From Sarcomyxa edulis (taxonomy: Eukaryota > Basidiomycota > Agaricomycetes > Agaricales > Mycenaceae), in contig QUOL01000009.1 in assembly GCA_009761415.1 (NCBI GenBank), forward strand, positions 992,001-1,056,000: a DNA stretch of 64,000 nucleotides, in the 5' to 3' direction. How positions within the stretch are numbered: the stretch's first letter is position 1; every line of letters begins with the position of its first letter. Position numbers and translations under genes: made by a program. The notes beneath the pieces were generated by a model. That model ran no database searches and had not been told where the DNA came from. It worked only from the letters and a program-made list of their open reading frames with translations. Positions 24,401 to 37,386 of this stretch are shown piece by piece.

Positions 24401-25197
24401 CCGTCGATACTTCCACCGTCTCGAACATTTTGAAGACATCCTCTCCTACACCTGTTCTCAAACCTTTGGCTTTGAAGGGGCTAAATTTCCTTAGATCCAG
24501 GAGTGCCCCGCCTACGCCCAGAGATGCCGTTACTAGCATGACCTCTGCACCCAAGCGAAATTCCATGGATATGGATGATCTTCCGCCCCCGCCACCTCAC
24601 ATCGAAATGCCAAACCCGGTGAGAGGTCTTGTGGAGGATGCGAAGATCCAGCCTTCCATCATCGTCGAACAGCACAATACTTCGCCTCAGCCCATGACCG
24701 AATATGAATCCATCTCAATTCCTCTGCCTCCGGTCTTGGATACCAAGAGCAAATCCCTCCCTCCTCCTGGTGGTTTTGTTTCGCCTTCAATCTCACGTAG
24801 TGCCTCTCCGGCTCCTTCCCTCGAAGCCATATTACTCGAACGGAAACGACGTTTGGCACCATTGACAACATCGGCTGGCACTTCTGCTTCAGGCTCCCCC
24901 GCTAATTTAGCGCCACCTCCCACGTCTGGAGTCAGTAGCGGAGCTAGTATCAGGACTGTCGGGGGTAGCGTCAAAGGTACCAGATTCAAGAGCAGTCCTC
25001 TTGGAGGAGGAGATAGGAATGGCATCGTCGTTGCTGAGCAAATCAGAGAAAGTATGGCTGCGGCTGCGACGGGTGCCAAAGATGTAGGAAACCCGAAATC
25101 AGAAAAGGAGGAAGGACGGATACCCAACGGGAAAGATAAGGAAGGCCCAGACAAACAAGATTCTGAGGTTGTCGGAGATTCGAACGGCAGCGAGTAG
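21404..25197 (+). CDS. CNNM/Mam3-type DUF21-CBS membrane protein
   Basis: A divalent-metal homeostasis protein (Mg/Mn handling; vacuolar Mam3 in yeast). The N-terminus is hydrophobic, then NPHKPEDIVFAILIPILVLLSGVFAGLTLGYMSLDETQLNVLSISG opens the DUF21 transmembrane domain, continued by LLLVTLLLANMITNETLPVI and FSEIIPQSLC. The CBS pair follows: AMTPISDVFMLSID and HSRVPVYEE, then IGILLVKQ, PLLGILDRFQEGRSHMAIV and a late GIITLEDVLEELIGEEIYDEFD. Acidic low-complexity inserts split the second CBS, and a long Ser/Pro-rich tail follows, making it longer than animal CNNMs. About eleven exons. Start at 21404 or 21473; both are in frame and the shorter lacks only polar residues. One intron (22125-22566) is 442 nt, unusually long here. 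Confidence 0.88.
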
Positions 25198-26670
25198 GGT
25201 GTCTGGTAAACATTTGCCACATGCTCTTCCTTTCTATGCACTCCTTGAAATGATACCTCGTCCGATAATACGCCGTATGGCCCTCATGTATATCATTGCT
25301 ATTCCGAAATGCTATTCTCTGCAATTGCTACGTTCCACCCTTCCACGACGCCCAGATTACTCATATTCCTTTTTTTACCAGGCCATTGCAAGCCCGATTG
25401 CAATTGAAGCCTGTGTCCGTAGAAAAAGGTAGAAAACACAATTCTACGCGTCAGACACACAAGAGACGCGTCGCGCACGTGATTCTACAGTTTTTAGCTC
25501 CGCTGTCACGTGAAGCAGGGCCTCGAGTCTCCGACATTTCTCGTGGAAGAACTTCCGAGTCGGTCATCTAATTTTTCCCCCTTTGGTCTTGTGAATCTCT
25601 TTTCCTCTCCCTGTTCGTGGCATTCTTGTGTGTCTGGATCATCTGTTAAATTGCGCGTCATATGTTTTCTGCGTCGCCATTATTTGTGATGTCCTATGCC
25701 ATTATATCTGGCATATCTGGCCTGTGTCTTGTTCATTGAGAACTCTGTTCAGCCACGGGCTCTGGCGACTTCTGGTACCTCAGAGCTACGGATTGACGCA
25801 CCTACCGGATCGTGCGGCTGTTCTGAACTTCTGGCTATATTCCTCTGGAAAGCAGTTTGTGACATCCTCGGGTTGTGTCTGACTGAGCCTGGTGACCATG
25901 TCTTGTCCGAGTGTTTTGAGCTTGGTCTTCTCGAACAATCTCATGCCAGCCAGGCATTTTTGAGGTGAATCGTATTTCGATGAGGTACCTTCTCCTTCGT
26001 TCCATTGTTGTTGGCTTAGTCGTCGATTGTTTGTGCGAGGGCACGCGCCTCCCCCTGACAAAGCCACTTCAAATTGAATCAGTCTCTCATTTGCCACCTC
26101 CGAGACTAGTCGGCTTGCCTCTGCCTCTCTTGGATCACAGTAAGTGCGGCCGACTCGGAGCATCGCCACCATATAGTGGCGCTATCGGTGAAATCACATT
26201 CGTGGCTGAGCAAATCTGAAATGTACCAAAAACCTCCTATGCTGACTCGGGCATGAGCGGCCACCCATGTGTCCGTCGTTAGAAATCCTCCTCGTTCCTC
26301 GCGAGATCCTTCTTCCACTATAAGGGCTTCAAGGAAATGTCAGCTCAGTATTCTCCCCGCGCCACATTCCCCGAGTATCAAATGGTCTCGGCATCAAGAC
26401 ACGACCGACTCGGATCACCGTGCTTCGAAGTTTCGTATTGCATTGGCATCTTCCATAACCGAATCGATTACCACGATATATTGTGGGCCTACAATTGGAA
26501 ACCTGTTGGAAATATCAGATCAGCACCGGTCGATGCATCAGTATCTGCTCGTGTGGAACGCGCCAGTCTCCACTGACACGGGGCCTTCTTCCGACACAAC
26601 CGTATCTCTTTCCCTCATGGAAGCCTATATATGACCGTGAAGATAGCGACTATCTGGTAGACATTTTGAA
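25198..26670. other. Long gene-free interval with an MluI-box/CACGTG cluster
   Basis: About 1.5 kb without a convincing frame; competing open frames on both strands at 25628-26219 show no motif. ACGCGT occurs at 25446-25451 and 25466-25471, and CACGTGA at 25476-25482, all within 40 bp. The same combination reappears upstream of 39853 and near 46380 and 46620. The nearest promoter to serve is the UbiA-like gene at 26671, over 1 kb away. Confidence 0.45.
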
Positions 26671-27989
26671 ATGCCAGATATCGAGCAAACTCCCCAAGCT
26701 CGACATGGCCGGTTCGATATGAAGGGTTTCTGCATTACTCTCTTCCTATTCATCAAATCGGACCTCAAGACCATCTTCATCCCAATGGTAAAATGAACAC
26801 AATTTTGATGAATCAATCAAAAAATCTGACTGGCGCTTTTGTCTCATTTAGGTCTCTCTTGGAGTCATGTCTTCTCCACAGCCATATCGCAATCTCGTCG
26901 GTGTCCTTCGAACAGCTTCATGGGTGTGGCTACACTTGCTACAGTTCTGCGTCTCGAATCAGAGCCTTTCAGCTGCAGAAGACACCGAAAACAAACCGTG
27001 GAGGCCTATCCCCTCTTCCCGTATTTCTGTCTCTGAAACGAAGGCATTTCGCTGGATCCTATTGCCTATTTGTCTCGCAGTCTCTTTCATAAATGGTGTA
27101 TCCTATTCAGGAGCATTACTTTCCTTCGCAATATGGCTAAACAATGAAATGCAATTGGACGCTCACTGGATTTCTCGAAATATCATGAACGCCATAGGAT
27201 ATCTCGGATTTGGCTCAGGCGCATGTATCATCATGACTGGTATGTCTTAATCCTTACTCTCTGACCCATTGCTCATGGACAGTCTTCAGGCCGCGCGAAT
27301 TGTCTGACCGTATCAACTGCTGCAGCACTTGTTGGGAATTTTCTCATCATCCTCACTACGATCCATGCCCAAGACTTCAAAGACACCGTCGGTGACATAA
27401 GCCAGGGGCGCAAGACACTACCTATCCTCGCACCTACATGGAGCAGACTCAGCATGCCGTGTCTATTATTCTCGTGGTCATGGGTAATACATAGCATGTG
27501 CGCTCTCAGTGGCACATCATCCGTGGTGCTTTTCGTGACCAGCTTTATCGTCGGAGGTCGTTTCCTGTTTCTCAGGAGTGTCTCCGATGATCAAATATCA
27601 TATCTCCTCTATAATGTTATTTTCTTTCCTTGCATGCGCCAGACGTCGACGTGGTTCTAATCATTGGTCATCTATGATCTCTCAGGTCTGGCTCTGTGCG
27701 GCTCAAATCAACATTCTCTCGTATCGAGGTACGTCGCTGTTAGGTTCTTTCATGCTCTACACCGTTGATTGAGGAAAGAAAATGGCGTTATACAGTGGCG
27801 CCCAACTGGTCTGAGTTCGCAAACAACTTGAACACATTGATCGAGATATGCCACCCGCAACGAATCAAGTGCGTCTTCCTTCAACATGATTGAGATGACA
27901 ACCTAACAAATCTCATCCAGGTGAACGCTACTCGCAACGGAGAGTCAAAGTGGAGACCGTCATACATAACAAAAAGTATACCCTTGTAG
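26671..27989 (+). CDS. UbiA-superfamily membrane prenyltransferase-like protein
   Basis: An integral membrane protein of the UbiA prenyltransferase superfamily, of the kind abundant in mushrooms. Exon 1 (MPDIEQTPQARHG...) leads into FLFIKSDLKTIFIP, followed by LHLLQFCVSNQSLSAAEDTENKPWRPIPSSRIS, the first Asp/Asn motif. The second aspartate motif is QDFKDTVGDISQGRKTLPI. The segments between are hydrophobic helices. Total is about 300 residues over five or six exons. The last junction is uncertain: reading through gives a stop at 27893, splicing at GTGCGT gives 27989. No terpene or polyketide gene adjoins it, so pathway and substrate are unknown. The start was chosen as the only ATG giving an open lead into the first helix. 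Confidence 0.8.
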
Positions 27990-28061
27990 ATCGCTGAGGC
28001 GATGTCACTCAAATAGAAATATAGTCGACGCTCCATCCACAGGAGTCTTCATAGATAATGA

Positions 28062-31000
28062 TTATATATCGTCCTCCGGGCCATCCTCGATCATCTTTGC
28101 ATAGTCTTCGTAACTTGCAAACGTCGGTAGGGATCTCAACTTCTTCCTCTTCTCTCCCTTCGTCTCTTCTCGCTTGCGTTTTTTACTCCCTCCGTCATCT
28201 GCAGAAATCCCGCCCCATTCTTCATCTTCCTGGTCGTCTTCGCCGTCTGGACCGTCGTATTCGATGAGACCCTCAGGGAAGTCTTCGTCCAAAGAGAGCA
28301 GATCTTCGTTGTCTGAGCCCTCCACGAGTGACAAGGCGTCGTCGTCGTCATCCTCGACTTCCTCGCTATCATCGTCACTATCATCGTCAAGATCTGAAGG
28401 AAGCTCGTCACTATCTTCCATGATATCGTCGTCGTCCCCAATGGCTTTGGGCATACTAGCTTGCATGGCCTATAGATAGTCAAGAAAATAAGCTTGGCAA
28501 TGAGGAAAGTCGGATATAGAACAATTACCTTCCAAATCTCAGCTTCTTCGTCATCGCTCCCCTCTTCTTCATCGTCGTCGTCGTTCTGCTCAGGTTCCTT
28601 GATTTCAGTGACCTTATCTCCCTCTCCCTCATCCTCCTCCTCCGCCTCATCGTCGTCGTCGTCGTCAGAGTCTTCACGATCTTTCCGTTTACTTGCTTTC
28701 GCTGCTTTGGCTCTCTCTTTTTCAACCTTCCTCGAGAAGAACTTGTGGAAGAACAACTGTAATCACCCATAATATCAGCTCACATTTCACCACAAGATAG
28801 AAAACGAGACAGAGATACCTGATCAACGGGAACATCTTCGGCCTTTCTCTTCAAGAACGCAGCTTCATTCACTCTCCCTTCCAAATCCTCCACCTCGCCT
28901 CTGAGCAACTTGACACCCGTCCCATCCATTCCACTCGCCGCAGGCTGCATCGCACTCGCACCTTTTCCTTTGCCCGCAGCCATACTGGCAGGGGCCTCTC
29001 CATCTGCGTTCACCTTCACCTTCTTAGGATTCTTGTATACGAACCTATCCAAGAAATGAGAAAGCGTGTTGAGCGAGAGATCGGCGCTTGCTGTTAGAGG
29101 TTGTGACGAGAGTAGTTGACGAGCATGAAGTGAAACTGCTGGGTGATAATGATGGACCAATGGCGCCTGTGAGATTAGTAAGTATCATTTGTACGGAGTC
29201 TCGGGAGTATATGCTATCAAATACGCACGAGTTCCCACAGAGGAGATGAAGACGCGTGTGCAAATTGAGGATCGCGTTTTCGAGGGTCATAATCAGCGTC
29301 TTTCTCTTCCTCAACAGGAGCGTCTGGGTTCTGAGCAAGCATACTCCGTAATCCTGGTACAGATCCAAACAACTGACAACGAAGGAAAGACGTCAGCGTA
29401 TTTTTCGAGGCCTTCTAAATTTACGAAACGCACCTCTCCGAGTAGGAACAACCCACCGGCAACGAATTCCGTCGCCCCACTGCCTCCACTAACCAGCACT
29501 TGCGCAAATCGTCTCACAAGTGCTTTCACTCTCTCACTATCGACATTTCCTGCGTCGGCCTTGATAGATTTGAACAACAAATTTAGATACATGGCCTGTT
29601 TAGAGGATGTTGCAAGTCGTGGGTCGTGTAAGGAGGCATAGAGGGTACGATAATATCGATCAGTGATTGATTTGGTTGTCGATGCGGCGGAGGCTGAAGA
29701 AGACGAGGAGGGCGTGATCAGGGAAGCCGAGATCTGTTGGATGAGGACCAGAGCTTGTAGGGAGATGTTGAAAGTCGATGTATGCGTTATCAAGAAAAGG
29801 GTATCTATATGCTTGTTGAGACTGAACGATACCGAAATATGAGGGTTAGGAATATAATCTATGAGACCAATGACAATACTGACTTTGCATCCTCCGCATC
29901 AATTTTGGCAAATGGAAGGGCTCGATTTACACCTGTCAGGATAGCCGATATCAGTCTGGAATGAGCGTCCTCGACCTCTGCAAATCCAGCAGCGCCCTTG
30001 ACTTCTATCACTTTCCCTTTGCCCTTCCCACCCTTGCCCTTCTTCGCTTCTCTAACTCTGATTCTTCCTCCTTTATCCTTCTTGACTTCTTCTCCCTCAA
30101 CAGGTTCGTCGTCTTCCACCTGCCCATCCTTACCCTCCCCAAGCAGCTCCTTGAACATCTCAAAGTACACATCAATCAACTGCAGCGCCACTCCCCGATC
30201 GCCCGGCGTCGGCGTCAGTACAATTTGGTTGAATGTGATAGTAGCGTAATACCGTGCATGAACGTTGATACCCGTTCCGGGTTTCTTTTCGTCCTGTTTT
30301 GGTTTTGGTTTTGGCTTAGGCTCTGCATCGGCGAACCGAATATGTGTTCCTGTTCCTGCCATAAGAGGTTCTGAAGTGGTTGTAGATGCTGCTTGTGAAG
30401 GTCGGAGAACAAGCGCGATGATCTCCCGAACAATGACGGCCTTCATGGAGGGGTGGGATTGTAGTAATTGGAGGATATGGTACGATGTACGCGAACACAG
30501 AGACTTTTCAGTATCACCCTATACAAATAATTTGGTATGAGGTTTATACGGAGCAGAGAGCAGATACGTACGAGTTTGTTGACTAATAATCGCAACAAAT
30601 TCTGCTCCTGCTCAGGTTTATCTCGGAGAAGTGTGAAGATCAGAGTCAGTGCTTGGGTCCGGACGTAGGGCAGTGGGTCTAGAGAAAGCGTCTTCACAAT
30701 ATCATTAGCCGTCCTATCGAGGGGACTGGTATATGATCGAAACACACCTCCAGTATTTGCAGAATAGAGAAAAAGTATTTCTTAAGCCAGTCTTCGAAAA
30801 ACCAGACCAACAGGTGCTGATCTGTGACATTCGGGTGGAGGAGCGGTTGGTCCCTGAAATACCTATTTACGACCAGCCCGAAAATCAGGACATTTCAATC
30901 CATCGAGTTGAAAATGTATTTACGCACCTTAGTTTCCGATTCGGCACACCACCACCGACCCACCAATCTACGACACATCGTAACGCTTTTAAACTCTCTT

Positions 31001-31804
31001 CACGTCCACCTTTGCCCTTGCCTCGTTCAGCCATAGTTTTCAGTGTAGTCAGGGCTTTTGTGTTGTGTAGAGGACTAGATTGAACGAGAAGTGTCAAAGC
31101 TGAGAGCCGATCAGACAGAGTACCCGACTGTATGATCTTCGAGAGGAAATGAGCTTCCGCCGTGGAGGTTGAGGCTGGATTTGCGGCTTTCGAAGAATTG
31201 GAAGGCGTAATGAAGGTGAGGGTATCCGTGTCGAGTAATGAAGATGCACGAGAAGTAAGAGATGCAAGCTGCGCTGGTGTTGGAGCTGCAGCAGGTGGTA
31301 AGGTGGATATGGATGTATACCACTGAGCGATGGGTGGTGCAACAAAGTGGGATTTTGGATTGAAGGATAATTTTGTGGGTACTGCATCTGGGGCAAGAAT
31401 TGGCAAGGGTTCATCCTTCTGAACAGCCTCAGCTTTCGGTGGTAGTTTTAATTTCGCCGCCTTTCTTGGCGCCTGGGTCTGTGCTTTAGATGTTTTTGCA
31501 CTCTTTTTAGGCTCCTTGGCCTCCTTAGGCTCGTGGTCATTCGATTGTCCGCTGAGAGAAAGACCTTTGAGGAACTTTGAGACATCCTTAGATAAAGCAG
31601 GCTGCAGATAATGAAGTTAGCACGATAGACCTAGAATAAGACGAATTGGAAACGTACATCTACAGGTCCTTCGGTGGATGGCAATGGCTCTTTGATATTC
31701 TTCACGAGCTCGTAGTCTTCATCTGTTCCTCCCAGGGCTTTGACTTGCTTTTTCAACTCTGCGTGTTGGGACGTGCCGCCCTTTTCTTTCCGGAGACGAG
31801 CCAT
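28062..31804 (-). CDS. MAK21: Noc1/Mak21 (CEBPZ) ribosome-biogenesis factor
   Basis: A nucleolar protein that with Noc2 escorts pre-60S particles. It starts [34 protein letters not shown], has a Lys/Glu/Ala-rich linker, then the CBF-domain run: [141 protein letters not shown] and [13 protein letters not shown]. The C-terminus is extremely acidic (runs of D/E between 28750 and 28230) and ends with a KKRKREE basic patch. About 1000 residues, the family length. An upstream in-frame ATG at 31903 exists, but its extension is not conserved-looking. Confidence 0.92.
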
Positions 31805-32159
31805 GGAGAAGTTGGAAAAGAATTGAAAATTCCAAAGTAAATAATCATGGATAAAATGATCGGCATTGGCGACGGCTTCGGCATCAGATCGAAACAACCA
31901 CAACCTTCCATTTCGGGCGTCCTACTTGACAATGCGTGGCTTTTCCCGAATCTTTGTTTCAGCGAGAGCTCATGGTGGAAGAATACGTTGATAAGATGGA
32001 AACCAGATAATTATCCAGGGTGATAAGCTAGGACTTGGAACTTCAGCTAAATACCACACAAATGCTACTAAGTACTAGATGATTGGTGAATATGAAGCGG
32101 TTGCTTCACAGCAAGTTCGTTGTTTGTCTAATCAGGTCTATTCGTACGGTGCATTGATT

Positions 32160-34625
32160 TCAAAGTTGACTCAGGAAGGTGCCAATCTTCTGAGCAGAGG
32201 CAGGTTCTAAACCTTCGACCATGGAAATGTAACCATCCGGCCGTACCAGCACGACCCATCCTGTCGGAATCCAAGACGCATCTTCGCTCACGAAGATACT
32301 AAGAATACACCGCACATCAATATCCACACAAGTATACGAATAGTATCTATGACATACCGCTTCCAAGACCGTAAAGCCTCCGGGACATCCATCCACTGAA
32401 CACTCTCTTTACGATCAGTCAGGATGGTCGAATAGTGTATCATCTCTGGGTGCAATATTTGGCTGATGAGCTCCGTTGTAAGACTGGCGAGAACACCACT
32501 ATGCTCAGTCATAGACGCGACTATGATGACCTTGAATGTCCCGTCCGATGGCGCAAGGTCTTGTAGATCTACTGGATCCCAATCTCCGAGACGTATCAAG
32601 GGCCCCGAAGGGAGTCGTTCCCCGACTCGCAAGCTCGAAAGAGGATACTGGGTTGGGAGAGACAATCGTGATTGGTAGCAGATCCCGATGCCACTGGTGT
32701 GAGAATCAGCGTAAGTAGAGAGAGATTGTATGAAACATATGCTCATGCAAACGAACCTCGTGAACAAATTCTGATCGTGAAGCATCCTGGAGTCAATCTC
32801 AAGTTCAGAGACGCATTTGCATTCCAGATAAAGAGATACATACTCGCGGTATTCTTCAGCAGTCTTCCCATCGAGCGAGTGAGCGATACGTTTATCAAAC
32901 GCAATTAAATCCTGTGCAAAGTTACGTCGCTCGGTCTCATATGTCGCGAGTAGTGACGGATTCGCCCAACCCCGCAAAACGTAGGCGAGCTTCCAGGCTT
33001 TTCGAGATATTTCCCTTCAACGATACGAAACGAATACAAACGAGATTGTACTCACCTAGATTATGTGAATCTCCCATGGACGCATTAGCCCCTTGACCTG
33101 CCTTGGGTGAGTGTGTGTGGCAGGCGTCGCCCACGATGAAGATCCGGTCTTTGTAAGAGTAGCTGGCAGCGACCTTTTGAGGTACTGTAACTTCTACATT
33201 AATCACTGCTCAAATGAGATTTGTACCGTGACAAAATGCTCACCAGTAAAAATCGTGCTCCAAAAAACTCGCGTGAATTCAATCTTGTACGGGTGCATCC
33301 CTTCACGTATACGCTGAGATTCAAATCATCAAAAAAACCTTTTTACCATAGGCGATAGATCATTCACCGTCAAAACTTTAGTTCGCATTATATCTGACGA
33401 AAGGACTGATTTGTCCAATCGCCCATCTGATGTCTTCACACTGTCCTGTGGACCGAGTTGGACATACATGCGTACTTTATCTTCTTCCCTTGGAATGATC
33501 TGCGAGACATTTTTTAGTACAATCTGCAGACAGGAGGATGGAGAGACAGTACCGACGATGATGGCGCCTTTCGAAGATTGTATTACACATTTGAAACGAC
33601 AATCTGGGAAATTTGTGTCGAGTGTGACGTCTGTTACGCCCCAGACATACTCTGTCGGTATGAAATTATAGCTATTATCAGCATTTGACACTCTATTCTA
33701 AGAGCAGTGACTTGCCAGTTTGTTCGCCTTGCATTTCAATGTCGAAATTTCGTCGCACCCAGGAATACGCACCTGTAATGTCATCTATCAGTAGAGAAAA
33801 CTGAAATTCTGGACAGTTCATAGTATTTTACCATCGGCGCCGATGACATATTTCGCGAAAATAGTTTCTGTATCCTCTGTGTTGCCATTCGCAGATTTGG
33901 TGGACGAGGGAGACAATTGTTGGAGTACAGCCTGGAGAGAAGTCTAAACATGTGTAAAATTTTCGTAGGAGTCCTCGACTTTACCTTGATCGGATGAGTC
34001 GAGGTGGTATCGGCATCCATAAGCTTTATAGAGACAGGTGCAACAGGCTGATCAATCGTTACTCCAGCTTTCTCCATTGAGCTCCGGAGAGTTCCTTCAA
34101 TAGTATTAATGTGCGCCGCGACCTCAAATGGGTACCGACAGTCCACTACGACGTTTTTCGACGGGGTAGAACGAACGAGTCCGCTTCCACTTTCATCCTT
34201 CTCGTACGTGATCTGAAATCGACATATAATTCAGGTGAACGGCTAAATTACTGTCTCACTACCGGCGTGGTGCTTACCATGCCATGCACGGGAATGGCTC
34301 CCTGGGCCATGAGCACCGAACGCATTCCATAGCTTTCCCATATCTCCAAAGTACGCGGTTGGATTCCATCAGCATTACCGTATTGCGCACCAATTTCTCT
34401 ATAAATCGAAAGATAGAGGACATGATCCAATCATATGTCAAGGATAATCGCATGATTGAAAACTCACCTACGATCGACAATACGAGTGTCGACTCCAAGT
34501 CGAGCAAGCGCCTGAGCAGCCATGAGACCCGCAGGTCCTGCACCGATAATGAGAACATCTGTGTAAGATGTCATGTCTTGATTGTGTCGTTCGACGCTAG
34601 ATGAGTCTACCGGTCCGGAGGTCAT
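32160..34625 (-). CDS. FAD-dependent aromatic monooxygenase, phenol 2-hydroxylase type
   Basis: A flavoprotein hydroxylase that would use NADPH and O2 to hydroxylate an aromatic ring. The N-terminus has the Rossmann motif [21 protein letters not shown], then [20 protein letters not shown]. The middle carries the DG motif YVIGADGAYSWVR and the FAD-ribityl motif [31 protein letters not shown]. The C-terminal part ([20 protein letters not shown]... ending [18 protein letters not shown]) is the thioredoxin-like domain of phenol hydroxylases. About 620 residues over many short exons. The ATG at 34625 is in frame with a second one at 34571; the first is used because the extra 18 residues are open. 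No signal peptide: soluble. The neighbours do not suggest a pathway; aromatic catabolism is inferred from the family. Confidence 0.88.
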
Positions 34626-36235
34626 TAGCTGAAATAACGATGCCGCAAAGTAGGATAAGATGGTAGATGATTAGGAAATAGGTCTGCCTTGTGAGGTTCC
34701 TGTTCTGTATACTTATACAAGTCGCTGTACAGCACAGAGGTATTGCTGAAACAGACATAGCAACTAGAGTAATAAGGAGGCTTGTATATCATGATTAAGA
34801 ATACATACACGGCCGCCTTCAGATATCCTGATTCTTCAGAATCGCCCCCGAGATGGATCCGACCGGCTTCTGATAGCCTCTAAGCAGTATCTCCAAACTT
34901 GCTGTGAGATCAAAATCCTATCTCAGGAGTAAGGTCGAACTTACATGCATCTAACGAATAGGAACAGGATTGACATCACCACGCGTTCTGATGAGAGGAA
35001 CATCGTGTGGACAGATTTGCGCCGGCCGTCTAAGTTCTGCTTTAGTCGACTCTTCCTTCGCAACTGCTGAAGGGCCTGGTGATCATGAGGCTTGTGCCAG
35101 TGAGAATCGGCCGGCACAGATATACCACGGCGCCGACGACGCACCGTAAAGTGCCTGAGATATAGACCGCCAAACGAGACGGCCAATCTGAGGACTGCCA
35201 AGGCTCATGATAGTAAGTATGGCATAGGTATTTCGGCGGCCACGATTGATTGGTAGAAATTCTATGTCCGGCGGAGGGATCAGGATCCGGAATCAGATAA
35301 CTCAGCAACAGCCGATATCCATGAGAGATTGACAGGACTCGACATAGAGAAAGTCAGATAAAGAAAGCAAGTATCTCCAGGTCCCAAGAGAAGAGTTCGA
35401 GCTCAAGAAAGGCCCGTAGCGGCGTAGCGCTTCCGAGTCGAAAATTAAACGTCGTCCCACGTTGTCACGGTACGATGTACCTTCGATCAGTCACTGTTAC
35501 TGTCACACCCTCTCCTACTCTTCACCATCATGTCGGTTGCAGAATCATGTCAATATGGCGGCCTACCACCTAGGTATTTTTTCTTGCGGAGCTGAAGCCA
35601 CCTTGTTATTCCGATCCTTGTCATACGGACCCGACATCATCGCGAACCGCTTACTTCTATTTTGCCTTGCTGGCCGCCATTGGGCAGTACTTATTGCTTG
35701 TACATCGACTTCGAGGCGGCCTCTCGTGTCGACATCAAAGCTTACCCTATAGCACGGCGCCCGGATGACCTGGGAAAGTGGATCGGATGCAGCCAATTCT
35801 TGACCCTACAATGAGGCAACCACAAGGTCACCAACCCAATGGATATGGCTGCAGAGCCCACTTCTTGGCGGAAAGACTACCTGTACTGCTATGAGTCGGT
35901 AGAGAATTATTTGGGTCCAACAGTGGAGAACATATAGAGGAGTCTTGAGCTCAAGCTGTCCGCTCTTCTCCATGTTTTGTCTTTTGTCATTGTTCGAGAG
36001 CTATCGGATTGTCATGGTCAATGGTCAATAACTGACGATGAAGCAGCCTCGTCGAAGACCTATGTCGACCATTGGCCATGTGAGAGTAAAGCATCCGTAT
36101 GTCGTAACGATTGAACCTGTTCCAGATATTGTTGACAGTTTCCAAAGGTTCCGGACAGAACAAGCACTTGGTCCGGCGCAAGAGGACAGAAAGAAAACCA
36201 TCGTATATACAGATATAATCTGGATCGACCAAGTA
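34626..36235. other. Gene-poor interval with unassigned fragments
   Basis: No frame here could be matched to a family. On the minus strand 35310-34940 has overlapping open frames rich in hydrophobic residues, and on the plus strand 35530-35810 offers short open pieces beginning MSVAESCQYGG, but no consistent exon join appears. It may contain decayed genes. I call nothing. Confidence 0.35.
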
Positions 36236-37352
36236 TCACTCACGGCACTTGCCCCAACCTTCACCATGAACAAATTGACTGAAGTTCAATCTCGAAGATT
36301 GCGACCCAATGACCACTGTATTTCTGGGACGCCACATGGCAAGTACCGATGGACCGAGATGCAACCTCTCAGCTCCTTGACGAGCGGCTTCCACTCCTTC
36401 TTTCATATCACCTTCCACTGAATCAGACGATCCGTCTGGCGTTACACCTGTCATTTGACTGGGTTTGACAGCCTGATGCGGAGCTTTTGGAGCTGACGAT
36501 GAATTCGTTTCTATACTCGGTGGGCTCATCAGCAGTCCTATTCCTCCATCAGGTAATTCTATGCATTCGATGCTCAAGTGTATGGAATACGGAATTTGTT
36601 CTGCGCCTCCCTCGGAGCGCTTCTGCAGTACACGCGTTACATCTAGGCAGTGCTGGTGAGTTTAGGGACCAGTTGTATGACCTTATGGGAGTCACGTACG
36701 TTGACATCCTTGCTTCGAAAGCGTTGAGATCTCGATGTCGGCCCCTCCGATATAGCGGCGTGGAAACAAGTTATGCTGAGCGTAAGCTTGGATGTACAAT
36801 CTTGAGGATTCTAGGATTTCACTTTACACACATGATGAATTTATGAATGTCAACCCTCAGATGGAGTAACAATAGGACTCACATAGCAAAAGTCTCAATC
36901 CACCTCGTAGAAAGATCGCCTTCAGAGATACCAGTCTGATAGGTCACACTATTTTCCAAGATATGTGTCGTAGACGTTAGCTATGGGAATGCTCAGGCCT
37001 TGCTTAGAGTCTTTGGCCTTGTAGGTCAATCCGCTGGCCAGAAATTTGGAACTTTAGTCCTGAGCTGTCCTGATTCTGTGAAAGATCAACGTTCAACTCC
37101 AGATGAACCTGGACTCGGAATATACACCACTCTTGCTCTCTTTCGCTCACCTCCGTATAACATTGATTTCCCAGTGCTTGGAGGTCCGCCTTGACTATAA
37201 GATCCACGTATCCGAGTGGAAGATAATGTTGGAAATTCGGTATTATTTTTAGTGCCGACGCGACTCGTAGGCGCGATCCATCCGTCCGTCGACGGCCATC
37301 TACCGATCCATCCCACTAGCTTACCTTCTACTTCCATGACTTGCGGGAACAT
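36236..37352 (-). CDS. Unresolved gene with a C2-like segment
   Basis: Several minus-strand exons read sensibly in order: around 37205-37010 (VQVHLELNVDLSQNQDSSG... GQRIDLQGQRL), then VTYQTGISEGDLSTRWIETFA, then after a GTGAGT intron EILESSRLYIQAYAQHNLF and YIGGADIEISTLSKQG, then after a GTACGT intron VTRVLQKRSEGGAEQIPYSIHLSIECIELP, and a Ser/Pro-rich end. The RLYIQAYAQHNLF...YIGGADIEI stretch resembles the last strands of a C2 domain. The 5' end is unclear: an ATG at 37352 starts a long open frame, but that ATG is only 34 bp from the divergent start at 37387, leaving no room for separate promoters. A terminal exon beyond 36236 is also possible. Function unknown. Confidence 0.4.
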
Positions 37353-37386
37353 CTAGCACTCAACAGAAAACGGAGTCTCATATCTC

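Noticed and set aside
28136..28772. Plus- and minus-strand Ser-rich or Thr/Arg-rich frames
   Set aside because: Shadows of the acidic GAT/GAA-rich C-terminus of Mak21 in other frames.
26671..34625. Secondary-metabolite cluster (prenyltransferase-like plus FAD monooxygenase)
   Set aside because: A ribosome-biogenesis gene separates them and no synthase, transporter or regulator adjoins; coincidence is more likely.
34941..35308. Minus-strand frames upstream of the FAD monooxygenase
   Set aside because: Two overlapping frames look equally protein-like; no consistent splice model or known family.
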